A stretch of DNA of 64,000 nt from Gracilibacillus lacisalsi DSM 19029 (GTDB lineage: Bacteria > Bacillota > Bacilli > Bacillales > Amphibacillaceae), in the NCBI RefSeq assembly GCF_000377765.1, contig NZ_KB898666.1, positions 62,001 through 126,000 of the forward strand, read 5' to 3'. This document shows positions 8,643 through 18,031 of the stretch, one piece after another. Both the position numbers and the translations under genes were made by a program. Position 1 is the stretch's first letter. Every line of letters starts with the position of its first letter. Below the pieces are notes generated by a model. The model saw nothing but the letters and a program-made list of their open reading frames with translations, was not told the DNA's origin and ran no database searches.

Positions 8643-8780
8643 TCTATTTGTGAGATTTTCATTACAAACGTTTTTGTCCGATATTAAAAGAATTGTAAAT
8701 TATGAGGAAAGTCACTTTACTGGTCTGTTGATCAGGTATATACTGAATAAATGAATAGAAAAAGGGAGATGGTTGAGTAT

Positions 8781-9098
8781 ATGAGAAAATCCCTCATTCT
8801 TGTCATGATGATGTTAACCATTTCTCACTTAATCTCATTATCAAATTATCAAGCTGATCTAACATTCAACATCGAATTAAACGATGAACTACATGCTGCT
8901 TATTATTATGATGCAGATCATCATGATTCTACAGCAGACAAAGGTATTTTAAATGAAGAGCAAGTAATGATTGGAGCATTACTACTATTTACGATCTTTT
9001 ACTCTCTTCAACAAGCATTTGTATCTCGACATTATCTACATGCGGTATTTTATCAATCTAACTATCTGATCACATTTGTACCCCTTCCACCAAAATAA
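8781..9098 (+). CDS. Hypothetical small membrane/exported protein
   Basis: About 105 residues and not recognised. It starts MRKSLILVMMMLTISHLISLSNYQ in part, a signal-peptide-like or membrane segment, has an acidic/His-rich middle (YYYDADHHDS) and a second hydrophobic segment around residues 64-80. The start at ATG 8781 is preferred because GGGAGAT lies about 10 nt upstream; the earlier ATG at 8751 has no ribosome binding site. Its His/Asp-rich stretch might bind metal, but this is speculation. A second tiny membrane peptide follows after 18 nt. Confidence 0.55.
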   Translation: MRKSLILVMMMLTISHLISLSNYQADLTFNIELNDELHAAYYYDADHHDSTADKGILNEEQVMIGALLLFTIFYSLQQAFVSRHYLHAVFYQSNYLITFVPLPPK

Positions 9099-9116
9099 AT
9101 TGAAGGAGGTATGAAC

Positions 9117-9233
9117 ATGTGGTTCAGATTCTTTATGATTGGCCTATTTTCCTTTGCAGCAGTGAGTGTTTGGTTGTATCAAGGAATCGAGTTTTTCCAG
9201 GCTTTCTCAGATTACTTTAAAAATCGTTCGTAA
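9117..9233 (+). CDS. Small single-span membrane peptide (38 aa)
   Basis: A perfect GAAGGAGGT 6 nt before ATG 9117 introduces a 38-residue peptide (MWFRFFMIGLFSFAAV...), one hydrophobic helix with an amphipathic, Phe-rich C-terminus. It lies 18 nt after the preceding small ORF and is followed within 10 nt by a terminator, so it looks like a real translated gene. Function unknown. Confidence 0.6.
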   Translation: MWFRFFMIGLFSFAAVSVWLYQGIEFFQAFSDYFKNRS

Positions 9234-9235
9234 TA

Positions 9236-9271
9236 AAAGGAGCACGGTGTACCAATAACACCGTGCTCTTT
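9236..9271 (+). terminator. Intrinsic terminator
   Basis: AGCACGGTGT and ACACCGTGCT pair over a 7-nt loop, followed by CTTTCT. Ends the small membrane-peptide transcript. Confidence 0.8.
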
Positions 9272-9316
9272 CTATATTACGAAAAGAAAGTATAATATTT
9301 GGCTATTTGTTCACTC

Positions 9317-9353
9317 AAAGCGCCCAGAAACTAGGCCGGCGCTCTGCGCTTTT
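9317..9353. terminator. Hairpin between convergent genes
   Basis: AAAGCGC pairs with GCGCTTTT, and AGCGCC with GGCGCT inside the same region; a T-rich tail follows on the + strand. It lies directly downstream of the ohr-like gene (minus strand). Direction uncertain. Confidence 0.4.
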
Positions 9354-9357
9354 CTTA

Positions 9358-9777
9358 TTATACAGCTTTTGTATTTAATTCTACGTCAATATTTCCTCTT
9401 GTAGCTTTAGAGTATGGGCAGAAGTCGTGTGCTTGTTTAGCAAGTTCTTCTGCTTCTTCTTGTGATACACCTTTAATTTCTACATTAAGTACTACACCAA
9501 TTTTGAATCCACCGTCAGCTTCATCTTTTATTAAGCTAACTTCTGCCGTAATAGCAGATTCAATATCCTTCTTTTGTTTGGATGCCATTAGGTTCAAGGC
9601 ACCATCGTAGCATGCAGCATAACCTGCAGCAAATAATTGTTCTGGATTAGAGCCTGTTCCATCACCATCACCCGCTGGATTTACCAGGTTTAAGTCAATT
9701 AAACCGTCATCTGATTTGACATGACCATCACGGCCACCTTGTGCAGTTGCTTTGGATGTAAATAATTTGTTACTCAC
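9358..9777 (-). CDS. Organic hydroperoxide resistance protein (Ohr/OsmC family)
   Basis: Thiol peroxidase of about 139 residues that reduces organic hydroperoxides. The two redox cysteines are visible: the peroxidatic Cys in GYAACYDGALNL and the resolving Cys in HDFCPYSKATRGNIDV; the NPEQLFAAGYAAC signature is typical of Ohr rather than OsmC. The start is GTG 9777, with AAGGAG 8 nt upstream; the longer GTG at 9786 falls in the ribosome binding site. No OhrR gene is adjacent. Confidence 0.92.
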   Translation of the reverse strand: MSNKLFTSKATAQGGRDGHVKSDDGLIDLNLVNPAGDGDGTGSNPEQLFAAGYAACYDGALNLMASKQKKDIESAITAEVSLIKDEADGGFKIGVVLNVEIKGVSQEEAEELAKQAHDFCPYSKATRGNIDVELNTKAV

Positions 9778-9875
9778 TCTATCCACTCCTTTAGATTAAA
9801 TTAGAACGTTTGCTTGTTCTATATTATTTATTCTACCAATACTATTCCTTTTCCTTCAATTATTAAACATTCTAT

Positions 9876-10637
9876 TTAACTGGAATGGAGAAATTTTTCT
9901 GTTTGTAAAGCTGTCTTTAATATTTTTTCTGCATTCACTACTCTTTCTTGTGATGGTGGCTCTATTCCTTGAAGTGGATAATCCAACCCTAGCTCTTTCC
10001 ATTTGTATATACCTAATTTATGATAAGGCAACACTTCAATCTTATCGACATTGGACAACGTCCCGATAAATGCTGCCAACCTTTTCAATGCTTCATCATC
10101 ATCACTTATTGTCGGGACTAATACATGTCTGATCCAAACAGGCATACTCCTTTGATCAAGGTATTGTGCGAATCGCAAAATATGCTGATTGGACATACCT
10201 GTTAATGCTTGATGCTTTACCAAATCAATATGTTTTAAGTCTAATAGAACTAGATCTGTTACTTGAATTAACTTATCAAGCTTTTCAAGAAAGTATGGTG
10301 AAGTGGAGAAGCACCCTCCACAACTATCAATGGTTGTATGAACTCCGATTTTCTTTAATTCAGTAAAAAGAGCTGTCAAAAAGTCCACTTGCAACAAAGG
10401 CTCGCCACCACTAACGGTAACTCCTCCCCCTGAGGATTGAAAGAAAGGTAAGTATGATTGAATATCTGCAACTAATTCTTCTACCGTTATATTCTTTCCA
10501 TCACCTCTCGTCCAAGTATCTGGATTGTGGCAATATTGACATCTTAATAAACAGCCTTGCATAAATATTACATAGCGTAAACCAGGTCCATCGACTGTTC
10601 CACAAGTTTCAACAGAATGAATTCTTCCAATCATCAT
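9876..10637 (-). CDS. pflA: Pyruvate formate-lyase activating enzyme
   Basis: Radical-SAM enzyme of about 253 residues that installs the glycyl radical on PflB in anoxic cells. The [4Fe-4S]-binding CxxxCxxC motif is GCLLRCQYC (residues about 29-37), followed by HNPDTW and the SAM-binding GGEPLLQ stretch. The start is ATG 10637, with GAGAGG 5 nt upstream. It follows pflB after 24 nt, forming a pflBA operon. Confidence 0.95.
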   Translation of the reverse strand: MMIGRIHSVETCGTVDGPGLRYVIFMQGCLLRCQYCHNPDTWTRGDGKNITVEELVADIQSYLPFFQSSGGGVTVSGGEPLLQVDFLTALFTELKKIGVHTTIDSCGGCFSTSPYFLEKLDKLIQVTDLVLLDLKHIDLVKHQALTGMSNQHILRFAQYLDQRSMPVWIRHVLVPTISDDDEALKRLAAFIGTLSNVDKIEVLPYHKLGIYKWKELGLDYPLQGIEPPSQERVVNAEKILKTALQTEKFLHSS

Positions 10638-10661
10638 ACTCACCTCTCTTTTTATTTAAGC

Positions 10662-12923
10662 TTACATACTTTCATGGAACGTCCGATTAATCACGTCAAT
10701 TTGTTGTTCCCGTGTTAATTTAGTAAAATTGACCGCATATCCTGAGACACGGATGGTAAGTTGCGGATATTTTTCAGGATGTTCCATGGCATCCATCAGT
10801 GTTTCTCTCTCAAAGACATTTACATTTAAGTGATGTCCTCGTTTTATTGCATAACCATCTAACATACCTGCTAAATTACTTATTCTTGTTTGTTCTTCTT
10901 TTCCAAGCGCTCTTGGTACTATCGAAAATGTATTAGAAATGCCATCTAAAGCATATTCATATGGTAATTTCGCTACAGAACTAAGAGATGCCAATGACCC
11001 TCTCGTATCACGACCATGTAACGGATTTGCTCCAGGCGCGAATGGTTCTCCCGCTTTTCTACCGTCTGGTGTATTGCCAGTTTTCTTACCATATACAACA
11101 TTGGATGTAATAGTAAGAATCGATTGAGTTGGTGTTGCTCCACGGTATGTTTTATGTTTCTCTATTTTATTCATGAATTTCTTCACGAGATCTTTGGCAA
11201 TCTGATCTACCCTGTCATCATTATTGCCGTACTTTGGAAAATCTCCTTCGATTTCGTAATCAACTACCAAGCCATGCTCATCTCGAATTGTTTTAACTTT
11301 GGCATACTTGATTGCACTTAACGAATCCGTAACAACAGATAATCCTGCAATTCCGCATGCCATCGTTCGAAATACTTCCCGATCATGCAAGGCCATCTCT
11401 AATCGTTCATAACTGTATTTATCATGCATATAGTGAATAACATTTAATGCATTTACGTAAAGACCTGCAAGCCATTCTAGCATTCGATCATATTTTTCCG
11501 CTACCTCATCATACTCTAAGTATTCAGAAGTAATGGGAGCATAGGCAGGTCCTACTTGGATTTTTAATTTTTCATCTACCCCACCATTTATCGTATATAG
11601 TAATGCTTTTGCAAGGTTTGCTCTAGCACCGAAAAATTGCATCTGTTTGCCAATCCGCATTGCAGATACGCAACATGCGATGCCATAATCATCACCATAT
11701 TGTTCTCGCATGAGGTCATCATTCTCATATTGAATTGAACTTGTGTCAATTGACATCTTGGCACAATATTTTTTAAACGCTTCAGGCAAACGTGTGGACC
11801 ATAGTACGGTCAAATTTGGTTCAGGTGCCGGTCCCAAATTAGTTAATGTGTGTAAAAAGCGGAATGAACTTTTTGTAACTAACGGACGTCCATCTAATGC
11901 TATACCACCAAGCGACTCTGTCACCCAAGTTGGGTCACCACTAAATAATTCATTGTATTCCGGTGTTCTTGCAAATTTAACAAGACGAAGTTTCATGACA
12001 AAATGATCAATTAACTCTTGTGCTTGTTGCTCTGTCAAATATCCTTCTGCTAAATCTCTTTCAAGATAAACATCCAAGAAAGTGGATACTCTGCCTAAAC
12101 TCATCGCTGCTCCATTTTGCTCCTTGATAGCAGCTAAATATGCTAAATATAACCACTGCACCGCTTCTTGGGCATCGTTCGCCGGACGGGATAAATCGAA
12201 ACCATATATTTCCCCTAATTGCTTTAACTCTTGTAACGCTCGAATTTGTTCCGTCATTTCCTCGCGGTCTCTAATCACCTCTTCCGTCATCTGACCATTG
12301 CCACCAATGATATCTAATTGCGCTTGCTTTTCTGCTATTAGTCGATCCACGCCATATAATGCAACCCGACGATAATCACCGATAATTCTACCGCGCCCAT
12401 AAGCATCTGGTAGCCCTGTTACAATGCCAGCTTTTCGAGCCAACAACATCTCTTTCGTATATGCATCAAAAACACCTTGGTTATGTGTCTTTCTGTAATC
12501 TGTGAATGTTTTCACAATATTTTCGTCAACTTGATAACCATAAGACTGTGCGGCCGCTACCGCCATACGAATACCTCCAAATGGCTGTAAGGAACGTTTA
12601 AATGGTTGATCTGTCTGTACACCTACTATTTTTTCTTTCGTTCTATCTAGATAACCTGCGCCGTGTGAAGTAATGGTCGAAACAATCTCAGTATCTAAGT
12701 CGTAAACACCACCGTTCTCTTGCTCTTGTTTCGTCAATTCCATCACTTGTTCCCACAATTTAAGCGTATTCTCTGTTGCATCCTCTAAAAATAATTCATC
12801 ACCATCATACAAAGTGAAGTTTTTGATAATGAAGTCTCGCACATCAATTTCTTCCTGCCAACGACCTGGAGTAAAACCTTGCCAAGCTACCTTCGTTTGA
12901 TCTACTCGTTCTTCTACCTTCAT
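10662..12923 (-). CDS. pflB: Formate acetyltransferase (pyruvate formate-lyase)
   Basis: Converts pyruvate and CoA to acetyl-CoA and formate without oxygen. Full length at 753 residues; the active-site pair Cys417-Cys418 lies in [14 protein letters not shown] and the radical-bearing Gly728 in [11 protein letters not shown]. The ATG has AGAGGAGG 8 nt upstream. It is transcribed leftward from a promoter at 12975-13003, with a Rex-like site next to the -35 box, and divergently from an iron-dependent alcohol dehydrogenase, so pyruvate splitting and NADH disposal can be induced together. Confidence 0.97.
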   Translation of the reverse strand: MKVEERVDQTKVAWQGFTPGRWQEEIDVRDFIIKNFTLYDGDELFLEDATENTLKLWEQVMELTKQEQENGGVYDLDTEIVSTITSHGAGYLDRTKEKIVGVQTDQPFKRSLQPFGGIRMAVAAAQSYGYQVDENIVKTFTDYRKTHNQGVFDAYTKEMLLARKAGIVTGLPDAYGRGRIIGDYRRVALYGVDRLIAEKQAQLDIIGGNGQMTEEVIRDREEMTEQIRALQELKQLGEIYGFDLSRPANDAQEAVQWLYLAYLAAIKEQNGAAMSLGRVSTFLDVYLERDLAEGYLTEQQAQELIDHFVMKLRLVKFARTPEYNELFSGDPTWVTESLGGIALDGRPLVTKSSFRFLHTLTNLGPAPEPNLTVLWSTRLPEAFKKYCAKMSIDTSSIQYENDDLMREQYGDDYGIACCVSAMRIGKQMQFFGARANLAKALLYTINGGVDEKLKIQVGPAYAPITSEYLEYDEVAEKYDRMLEWLAGLYVNALNVIHYMHDKYSYERLEMALHDREVFRTMACGIAGLSVVTDSLSAIKYAKVKTIRDEHGLVVDYEIEGDFPKYGNNDDRVDQIAKDLVKKFMNKIEKHKTYRGATPTQSILTITSNVVYGKKTGNTPDGRKAGEPFAPGANPLHGRDTRGSLASLSSVAKLPYEYALDGISNTFSIVPRALGKEEQTRISNLAGMLDGYAIKRGHHLNVNVFERETLMDAMEHPEKYPQLTIRVSGYAVNFTKLTREQQIDVINRTFHESM

Positions 12924-12974
12924 TTTATGTTCCTCCTCTTCTCATTGTTCAACATTGAGCATGTTTATATTACT

Positions 12975-13003
12975 AGTATATTCCTTTCCTTAAAGTTTGT
13001 CAT
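12975..13003 (-). promoter_or_regulatory. Promoter of pflBA
   Basis: On the minus strand: ATGACA, 17-bp spacer, TATACT, about 50 bp before the pflB start. A Rex-like operator overlaps the -35 box. Confidence 0.6.
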
Positions 13004-13019
13004 GTGAAATAGTGAACAA
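13002..13019. promoter_or_regulatory. Rex-like operator (pflB side)
   Basis: ATGTGAAATAGTGAACAA matches the Rex consensus TTGTGAA-N4-TTCACAA at 11 of 14 defined positions. Rex responds to the NADH/NAD+ ratio and represses fermentation genes. Confidence 0.45.
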
Positions 13020-13041
13020 AATTACACTTTTCTTATTAGCT

Positions 13042-13059
13042 GTCAGAATTTGTTCACAA
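13042..13059. promoter_or_regulatory. Rex-like operator (adh side)
   Basis: GTCAGAATTTGTTCACAA has a perfect right half TTCACAA and a weak left half (11 of 14 in total). It overlaps the -35 box of the rightward promoter and lies 40 bp from the other Rex-like site. Confidence 0.4.
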
Positions 13060-13079
13060 TTGGAAACATGAAGCATAAT
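13050..13079 (+). promoter_or_regulatory. Promoter of the iron-dependent alcohol dehydrogenase gene
   Basis: TTGTTC, 18-bp spacer, CATAAT, about 65 bp before the gene. The Rex-like site overlaps the -35 box. Confidence 0.45.
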
Positions 13080-13145
13080 ACTTTACACATACTAAAATTA
13101 TTGCAATATTTAATGGTGTATGTTGATTTAGAAGGAGGCAAACAA

Positions 13146-14312
13146 ATGCAAAACTTTATGTTTCACAACCCGACAAAATTATATTTCGGTCAAGGGCAAT
13201 TAGAGAACTTACAAACTGAAGTACAACATTATGGTGATAATATTCTGCTCGTCTACGGTGGCGGAAGCATTAAACGCAATGGCTTATACGACCAAGTAAT
13301 CGATATATTGAAGAAAGAAAATAAAAATGTATTTGAATTAAGTGGTGTCGAACCAAATCCTCGTGTCACTACTGCACGTAAAGGAATCGAAGTTTGTAAA
13401 GATGAAAAAATAGATTTCATCCTTGCTGTTGGTGGCGGAAGTACAATTGACTGTACGAAAGCAATCGCTGCAGGTGCTAAATCTGAAGATGATATTTGGG
13501 ATATTGTAACTAAGAAAGCAACTCCTACTGGTGCACTTCCATTTGGTACGGTTTTAACACTGGCAGCAACCGGATCGGAAATGAATGCAGGATCTGTCAT
13601 TACAAATTGGGAAACAAATGAAAAACATGGTTGGGGAAGCCCATATACTTACCCTACTTTCTCGATTTTAGATCCTGATTTCACTAAAACAGTACCGAAA
13701 GACCAAACAATCTATGGCATGGTCGATATTATGTCACACGCGCTCGAACATTATTTCCATCATGAAGAAAATACATTGTTACAAGATCGTATGGTTGAAG
13801 GAATTCTACAAACGATGGTAGAAACAGCTCCAAAATTATTAGAAGATCTTGAAAATGAAGAGCTCCGCGCAACAATTTTATATAATGGTACGATGGCATT
13901 AAATGGCATGGTAAATATGGGTTATCATGGAGACTGGGCAACACATAACCTAGAACATGCTGTTTCAGCTGTACATGACATTCCACACGGTGGTGGCCTG
14001 GCAATTCTCTTCCCACATTGGATGGAATATGCAATCGATGAAAACGTAAGTCGTTTTAAACAATTAGCTGTCCGTGTATTTGATGTTGATCCAAGTGGTA
14101 AATCAGATAAAGAAGTTGGCTTAGAAGGGATTGCTAAACTTCGTGCATTCTGGAATAGTATCGAAGCTCCTTCTCGCTTGGCTGATTATGATATTGGCGA
14201 AGACAGTATCGAGGAAATGGCTGATAAAACAGTGATCGCTAGACCTGAATTCGGTAGCTTCAAAAAACTGAACCGTGATGATGCGATCGCCATCTATAAA
14301 GCTTCTTTATAA
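13146..14312 (+). CDS. Iron-containing (NADH-dependent) alcohol/butanol dehydrogenase
   Basis: Group III (iron-type) alcohol dehydrogenase of 388 residues, close to the Bacillus YugJ/YugK and clostridial BdhA group, reducing aldehydes at the expense of NAD(P)H. Visible are the dinucleotide-binding [11 protein letters not shown], the substrate/cofactor loop [13 protein letters not shown] and metal ligands Asp and His in [14 protein letters not shown], with a further His in [13 protein letters not shown]. The start is ATG 13146, with GAAGGAGG 7 nt upstream; the longer ATG at 13050 lies inside the promoter. Faces away from pflBA and shares the Rex-like control region. Confidence 0.92.
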   Translation: MQNFMFHNPTKLYFGQGQLENLQTEVQHYGDNILLVYGGGSIKRNGLYDQVIDILKKENKNVFELSGVEPNPRVTTARKGIEVCKDEKIDFILAVGGGSTIDCTKAIAAGAKSEDDIWDIVTKKATPTGALPFGTVLTLAATGSEMNAGSVITNWETNEKHGWGSPYTYPTFSILDPDFTKTVPKDQTIYGMVDIMSHALEHYFHHEENTLLQDRMVEGILQTMVETAPKLLEDLENEELRATILYNGTMALNGMVNMGYHGDWATHNLEHAVSAVHDIPHGGGLAILFPHWMEYAIDENVSRFKQLAVRVFDVDPSGKSDKEVGLEGIAKLRAFWNSIEAPSRLADYDIGEDSIEEMADKTVIARPEFGSFKKLNRDDAIAIYKASL

Positions 14313-14385
14313 TAAGGTAGGGATAACGCACCCCGTAATAACTAATTCAAACTAGTGAAAGTTACTTAGTGTTAACATTTATTGA

Positions 14386-14566
14386 GCGGACATTGAGTAC
14401 GTTATTTAACAGAATAACACCCGTTTTTTGGGTTTTGCGGACATTTAATCCCTTATTTAGCTTTTTAAGATCAAAGTTAGCTGTATTTTCGTCGAATAGC
14501 GGAATAGATGTCCGCATGCACCCTAAAAATGGCACTTTTGTCACAAATAGCGGAACAAATGTCCGC
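14386..14566. repeat. Four copies of a 22-25-bp GCGGACATTT repeat in opposite orientations
   Basis: Copies at 14386-14409 and 14437-14461 read GCGGACATTnnnnnCNTTATTTA. Copies at 14494-14515 and 14545-14566 are the reverse complement (AATAGCGGAAnANATGTCCGC). The two pairs face each other. The 308 bp between adh and the next gene hold nothing else besides a terminator. Confidence 0.8.
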
Positions 14567-14600
14567 ATTCTCCCTCGAATATACTATTGCAGAACGAGCA

Positions 14601-14640
14601 AACAGTGACCGTTTGAGTTTTTATCGGTCACTGTTTTTAT
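14601..14640 (+). terminator. Intrinsic terminator overlapping the ytzI-like 3' end
   Basis: AACAGTGACCG and CGGTCACTGTT form an 11-bp perfect stem followed by TTTAT on the + strand. It overlaps the last codons of the leftward ytzI-like gene and would stop readthrough from adh. Confidence 0.7.
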
Positions 14641-14818
14641 TTTCATTCGTATTTTTCTCTGATTGATCTGTTCTTGCTTCGGTTTCTTCACTACTTTCCT
14701 GCTCGCTTGGTAACGGATCGATTGTATGCTGATACCCATACCCTTTATTTAATGTCATAATGGACAGTGCTAATACTGCAATCACGACAATAATACAAAC
14801 AATAATAACAACCCACAT
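14621..14818 (-). CDS. ytzI: YtzI-like small membrane protein
   Basis: Protein of 65 residues with one N-terminal transmembrane helix (MWVVIIVCIIVVIAVLALS) followed by KGYGYQHTIDPLP, the pattern of Bacillus YtzI proteins, and an acidic, Glu/Asn-rich soluble tail. Function unknown. The start at ATG 14818 places the helix at the N-terminus; an extended reading from 14881 would overlap the Rex operator. The 3' end is inside a terminator hairpin for the opposite strand. Confidence 0.65.
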   Translation of the reverse strand: MWVVIIVCIIVVIAVLALSIMTLNKGYGYQHTIDPLPSEQESSEETEARTDQSEKNTNENKNSDR

Positions 14819-14870
14819 GTACTGTACCCTTCCCTTTCTTTTAAATAAATCAATTATAACACACTCTAAA

Positions 14871-14888
14871 TTGTGAAACATTTCACAA
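14871..14888. promoter_or_regulatory. Rex operator upstream of adhE
   Basis: TTGTGAAACATTTCACAA is a perfect match to TTGTGAA-N4-TTCACAA. It lies between the ytzI-like gene and the ORF preceding adhE, so NADH/NAD+-responsive Rex should control the adhE transcript. Confidence 0.85.
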
Positions 14889-14979
14889 AACCGACAAAAA
14901 TCAGGCGTTTTGTATGCGTTTTCTAATGATATGATTAATTCAGAACAGATAAAGGAGGTTATAAAAAGGAGGAGAAATA

Positions 14980-15228
14980 ATGATTTCCTATGAATGGATT
15001 GATTTCAGTACAGACACCGATTTTTACAACCAAGCGACATTCGAAGAAAGGATCGGTGACCAGTTCGAAGCTCTTCTCTTAGAGCACAACAAGGCGTATC
15101 CTAGCATGATCTGGACAAAGCACTACGTCATCTTATTGAAAAACACAACACGATTGTATCAAGATCTTACCTTTATTAAAATTGCACGCAATCCCACCCA
15201 AGAACTATCAGAAATTCATTTTTTTTAA
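14980..15228 (+). CDS. Hypothetical protein upstream of adhE
   Basis: 82 residues, acidic and not recognised (MISYEWIDFSTDTDFYN...). AAGGAGGAG lies 6-7 nt before the ATG, and another GGAGG lies 15 nt earlier. It sits between a perfect Rex box and adhE (41 nt gap), so it is probably in the same transcript and induced under high NADH. No membrane segment or known motif is visible; the pattern of short beta strands and helices suggests a small soluble protein. Confidence 0.6.
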   Translation: MISYEWIDFSTDTDFYNQATFEERIGDQFEALLLEHNKAYPSMIWTKHYVILLKNTTRLYQDLTFIKIARNPTQELSEIHFF

Positions 15229-15269
15229 GTTTGAATGCTCAGTATTTCACAAAATGTGAGGAGGAGTAA

Positions 15270-17870
15270 ATGATGAGTACATCAGCGCTCGAAAAACAAC
15301 GTAATGTTCAGCAAACCATTGATCAAAAAGTAAAACAAGGTACAGCAGCATTGTCAAAATTAAAACAATTAAATCAAGAAGAGATCAACCACATTGTTAA
15401 GGAAATGGCACTTGCCGGTTTAGACGCACATATGACTCTAGCAAAAATGGCAGTAGAAGAAACAAATAGAGGTGTTTACGAGGATAAAATTATTAAAAAT
15501 ATATTTGCTACAGAATATATCTACCATAATATTAAATATGATAAAACAGTTGGAATCACGAATGAAAATCAACATGACGGTGTCGTGGAAATAGCAGAAC
15601 CAATTGGTGTTATAGCCGGTGTCACACCCGTTACCAATCCAACCTCTACTACAATGTTCAAAATCTTGATAGCGATAAAAACGGCTAATCCCATTATTTT
15701 TGCTTTTCATCCTTCTGCTCAAAAAAGTAGTGCAGAAGCAGCTAATATATTGTATCAGGCTGCAATGAAAGCTGGTGCACCAAAACATTGCATCCAATGG
15801 ATTGAACAACCTAGTATAGAAGCGACACAAGAGTTAATGACACATGAAGATATCGCACTTATTCTAGCTACAGGTGGGGCTGGAATGGTTAAATCAGCTT
15901 ACAGTTCTGGAAAACCAGCCCTTGGGGTAGGACCTGGTAATGTACCATGTTATTTTGAGAAAACAACCGATATCAAACGAGCTGTCAATGACTTAATTCT
16001 TTCTAAAACTTTTGATAACGGAATGATTTGTGCATCAGAACAGGCAGTGATCATTGATCAAGCCATCTATCAAAAAGTACAACAGGAAATGCTTAACAAT
16101 CATTGTTATTTCTTAAACCAAGAGGAAAAGAAAAAGCTGGAGAAACTTGCGATAAATGAAAAGACGTGTGCAGTAAACGCTGATATCGTTGGAAAAAGCC
16201 CTGTAGAAATTGCTAAAAAAGCTGGAATTAATGTTCCTGCAGATACTAAAATGCTTGTTGCAGAATTAAAAACAGTTGGACCAGATGAACCACTTTCTCG
16301 CGAAAAATTAAGTCCAATCCTTGCATGCTATCAAGTTAAAAATTATCAAGAAGGATTCAAGCGTTGTGAAGAAATGCTTGAGTTCGGAGGTCTTGGTCAC
16401 TCTGCTGTTATCCATTCTAATGATCAAGAGATTATTGAAGCATTCGGTAAGCGAATGAAAGCAGGTCGAATCATTGTTAATGCCCCTTCTTCTCAAGGAG
16501 CGATTGGTGATATTTACAATGCCTACCTGCCATCCCTAACATTGGGCTGTGGATCATATGGCGGTAACTCTGTTTCAACTAATGTCGGAGCAATCCACCT
16601 TACCAATACCAAAAAAATAGCAAATAGAAACGTCAATATGCAATGGTTTAAAGTACCAGCTAAAATTTATTTTGAAAAAAATGCTGTACAATACTTAGCA
16701 AAAATGCCGAATATCTCAAGAGCCTTTATTGTCACTGATCCAATTATGAGACAATTAGGGTATGTAGATAAAGTACTATATCATTTACGTAAACGAGCGG
16801 ACTATGTACATTGCGAAATATTCTCTGATGTTGAACCCGATCCATCAATTGAAACTGTGATGCGCGGGACAGAAGAAATGAGTAAATTCAAACCTGATGT
16901 CATTATCGCTATTGGTGGTGGATCTGCCATGGATGCAGCTAAAGGTATGTGGTTATTCTATGAGCATCCAGAGACCGACTTTAATGGAATCAAACAAAAA
17001 TTCTTAGACATTCGTAAACGTGTCTATAAATACCCAGAGCTCGGAACACAAGCACAATTTGTAGGAATTCCAACGACGTCTGGAACAGGATCCGAAGTAA
17101 CACCTTTCTCCGTTATTACGGATAAACAAAACAACATCAAATATCCATTAGCTGATTATGCCTTAACACCGGATGTTGCGATCATTGATCCACAGTTTGT
17201 CATGACGGTACCACCAGTAGTCACAGCAGATACTGGTATGGATGTACTGACACATGCGATTGAATCTTATGTATCCAACATGGCAAATGATTATACAGAT
17301 GGATTGGCAATAAAGGCCATACAATTAGTTTTTGAATATTTACCTATTGCTTATAAAGATGGCAATAATGAAAAAGCAAGGGAAAAAATGCACAATGCTT
17401 CTAGTATTGCAGGAATGGCTTTTGCTAATGCGTTTTTGGGGATTAATCATAGCTTGGCCCATAAGCTGGGAGCAGCATTCCAAATCGCACACGGGCGAGC
17501 AAATGCGATTCTCTTACCACACGTGATTCACTATAATGCGAAAAAGCCAACTAAATTTGTTTCTTTTCCAAAGTATGAACATTTTGTTGCGGATCAGCGA
17601 TATGCAGAGATAGCAAAAATACTAGGACTGCCTGCACGTACTACAGAAGAAGGTGTAAAAAGCTTAGTTAAAGCAGTAGGTGAACTGGCTAAGCAACTGG
17701 ATATTCCAATGAGCATCGAAGCAAATGGTGTGGAAAAAGAAGCATTTATGAAACAAGTGGATCACTTAGCCGACAAAGCTTTCGAGGATCAATGTACTAC
17801 TGCAAATCCAAAATTACCACTTGTTACTGAATTAAAACAGATCTATTTAGACGCTTTTAAAGGTATGTAA
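15270..17870 (+). CDS. adhE: Bifunctional acetaldehyde-CoA/alcohol dehydrogenase
   Basis: Reduces acetyl-CoA to ethanol in two NADH-dependent steps. Full length at 866 residues: an N-terminal acetylating aldehyde dehydrogenase domain (about 1-440) with catalytic Cys254 in DNGMICASEQ, and a C-terminal iron-type alcohol dehydrogenase (about 455-866) with IAIGGGSAMDAAK, TSGTGSEVTPFSV, TADTGMDVLTHAIESY and the His ligands in NSLAHKLGAAFQIAHGRAN-like sequence. The start has GTGAGGAGGAG just upstream. It forms the fermentation block with pflBA and adh, and the Rex box at 14871 is the likely control point. Confidence 0.97.
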   Translation: MMSTSALEKQRNVQQTIDQKVKQGTAALSKLKQLNQEEINHIVKEMALAGLDAHMTLAKMAVEETNRGVYEDKIIKNIFATEYIYHNIKYDKTVGITNENQHDGVVEIAEPIGVIAGVTPVTNPTSTTMFKILIAIKTANPIIFAFHPSAQKSSAEAANILYQAAMKAGAPKHCIQWIEQPSIEATQELMTHEDIALILATGGAGMVKSAYSSGKPALGVGPGNVPCYFEKTTDIKRAVNDLILSKTFDNGMICASEQAVIIDQAIYQKVQQEMLNNHCYFLNQEEKKKLEKLAINEKTCAVNADIVGKSPVEIAKKAGINVPADTKMLVAELKTVGPDEPLSREKLSPILACYQVKNYQEGFKRCEEMLEFGGLGHSAVIHSNDQEIIEAFGKRMKAGRIIVNAPSSQGAIGDIYNAYLPSLTLGCGSYGGNSVSTNVGAIHLTNTKKIANRNVNMQWFKVPAKIYFEKNAVQYLAKMPNISRAFIVTDPIMRQLGYVDKVLYHLRKRADYVHCEIFSDVEPDPSIETVMRGTEEMSKFKPDVIIAIGGGSAMDAAKGMWLFYEHPETDFNGIKQKFLDIRKRVYKYPELGTQAQFVGIPTTSGTGSEVTPFSVITDKQNNIKYPLADYALTPDVAIIDPQFVMTVPPVVTADTGMDVLTHAIESYVSNMANDYTDGLAIKAIQLVFEYLPIAYKDGNNEKAREKMHNASSIAGMAFANAFLGINHSLAHKLGAAFQIAHGRANAILLPHVIHYNAKKPTKFVSFPKYEHFVADQRYAEIAKILGLPARTTEEGVKSLVKAVGELAKQLDIPMSIEANGVEKEAFMKQVDHLADKAFEDQCTTANPKLPLVTELKQIYLDAFKGM

Positions 17871-17880
17871 CCTTATATAG

Positions 17881-17915
17881 GCCGAGGAAAAGAAATCTCC
17901 TTCCTCGGCTTATTT
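17881..17915 (+). terminator. adhE terminator
   Basis: GCCGAGGAA and TTCCTCGGC form a 9-bp stem, followed by TTATTT. Confidence 0.8.
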
Positions 17916-18031
17916 GTAGAAGAAATTAGACTTTTTCACCGTTTTTATGTAACTCCCGAACGCTTTTATAGCGACCTCATAAAATAATATAGGAATGTTT
18001 CATAATCTAGTATGATGAAGGAGTTTTGATC

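Noticed and set aside
12998-13059. Fnr (TGTGA-N6-TCACA) sites in the pflB/adh promoter region
   Set aside because: The half-sites fit Rex spacing better; no complete Fnr palindrome is present.
15241-15260. TTCACAAAATGTGA as a second Rex operator before adhE
   Set aside because: The half-sites are inside-out compared with TTGTGAA-N4-TTCACAA and it overlaps the adhE ribosome binding site; probably chance.
15438-15830. 130-codon open frame opposite adhE
   Set aside because: It is antisense to the conserved aldehyde dehydrogenase domain, with cysteine/phenylalanine-rich composition and no start signal.
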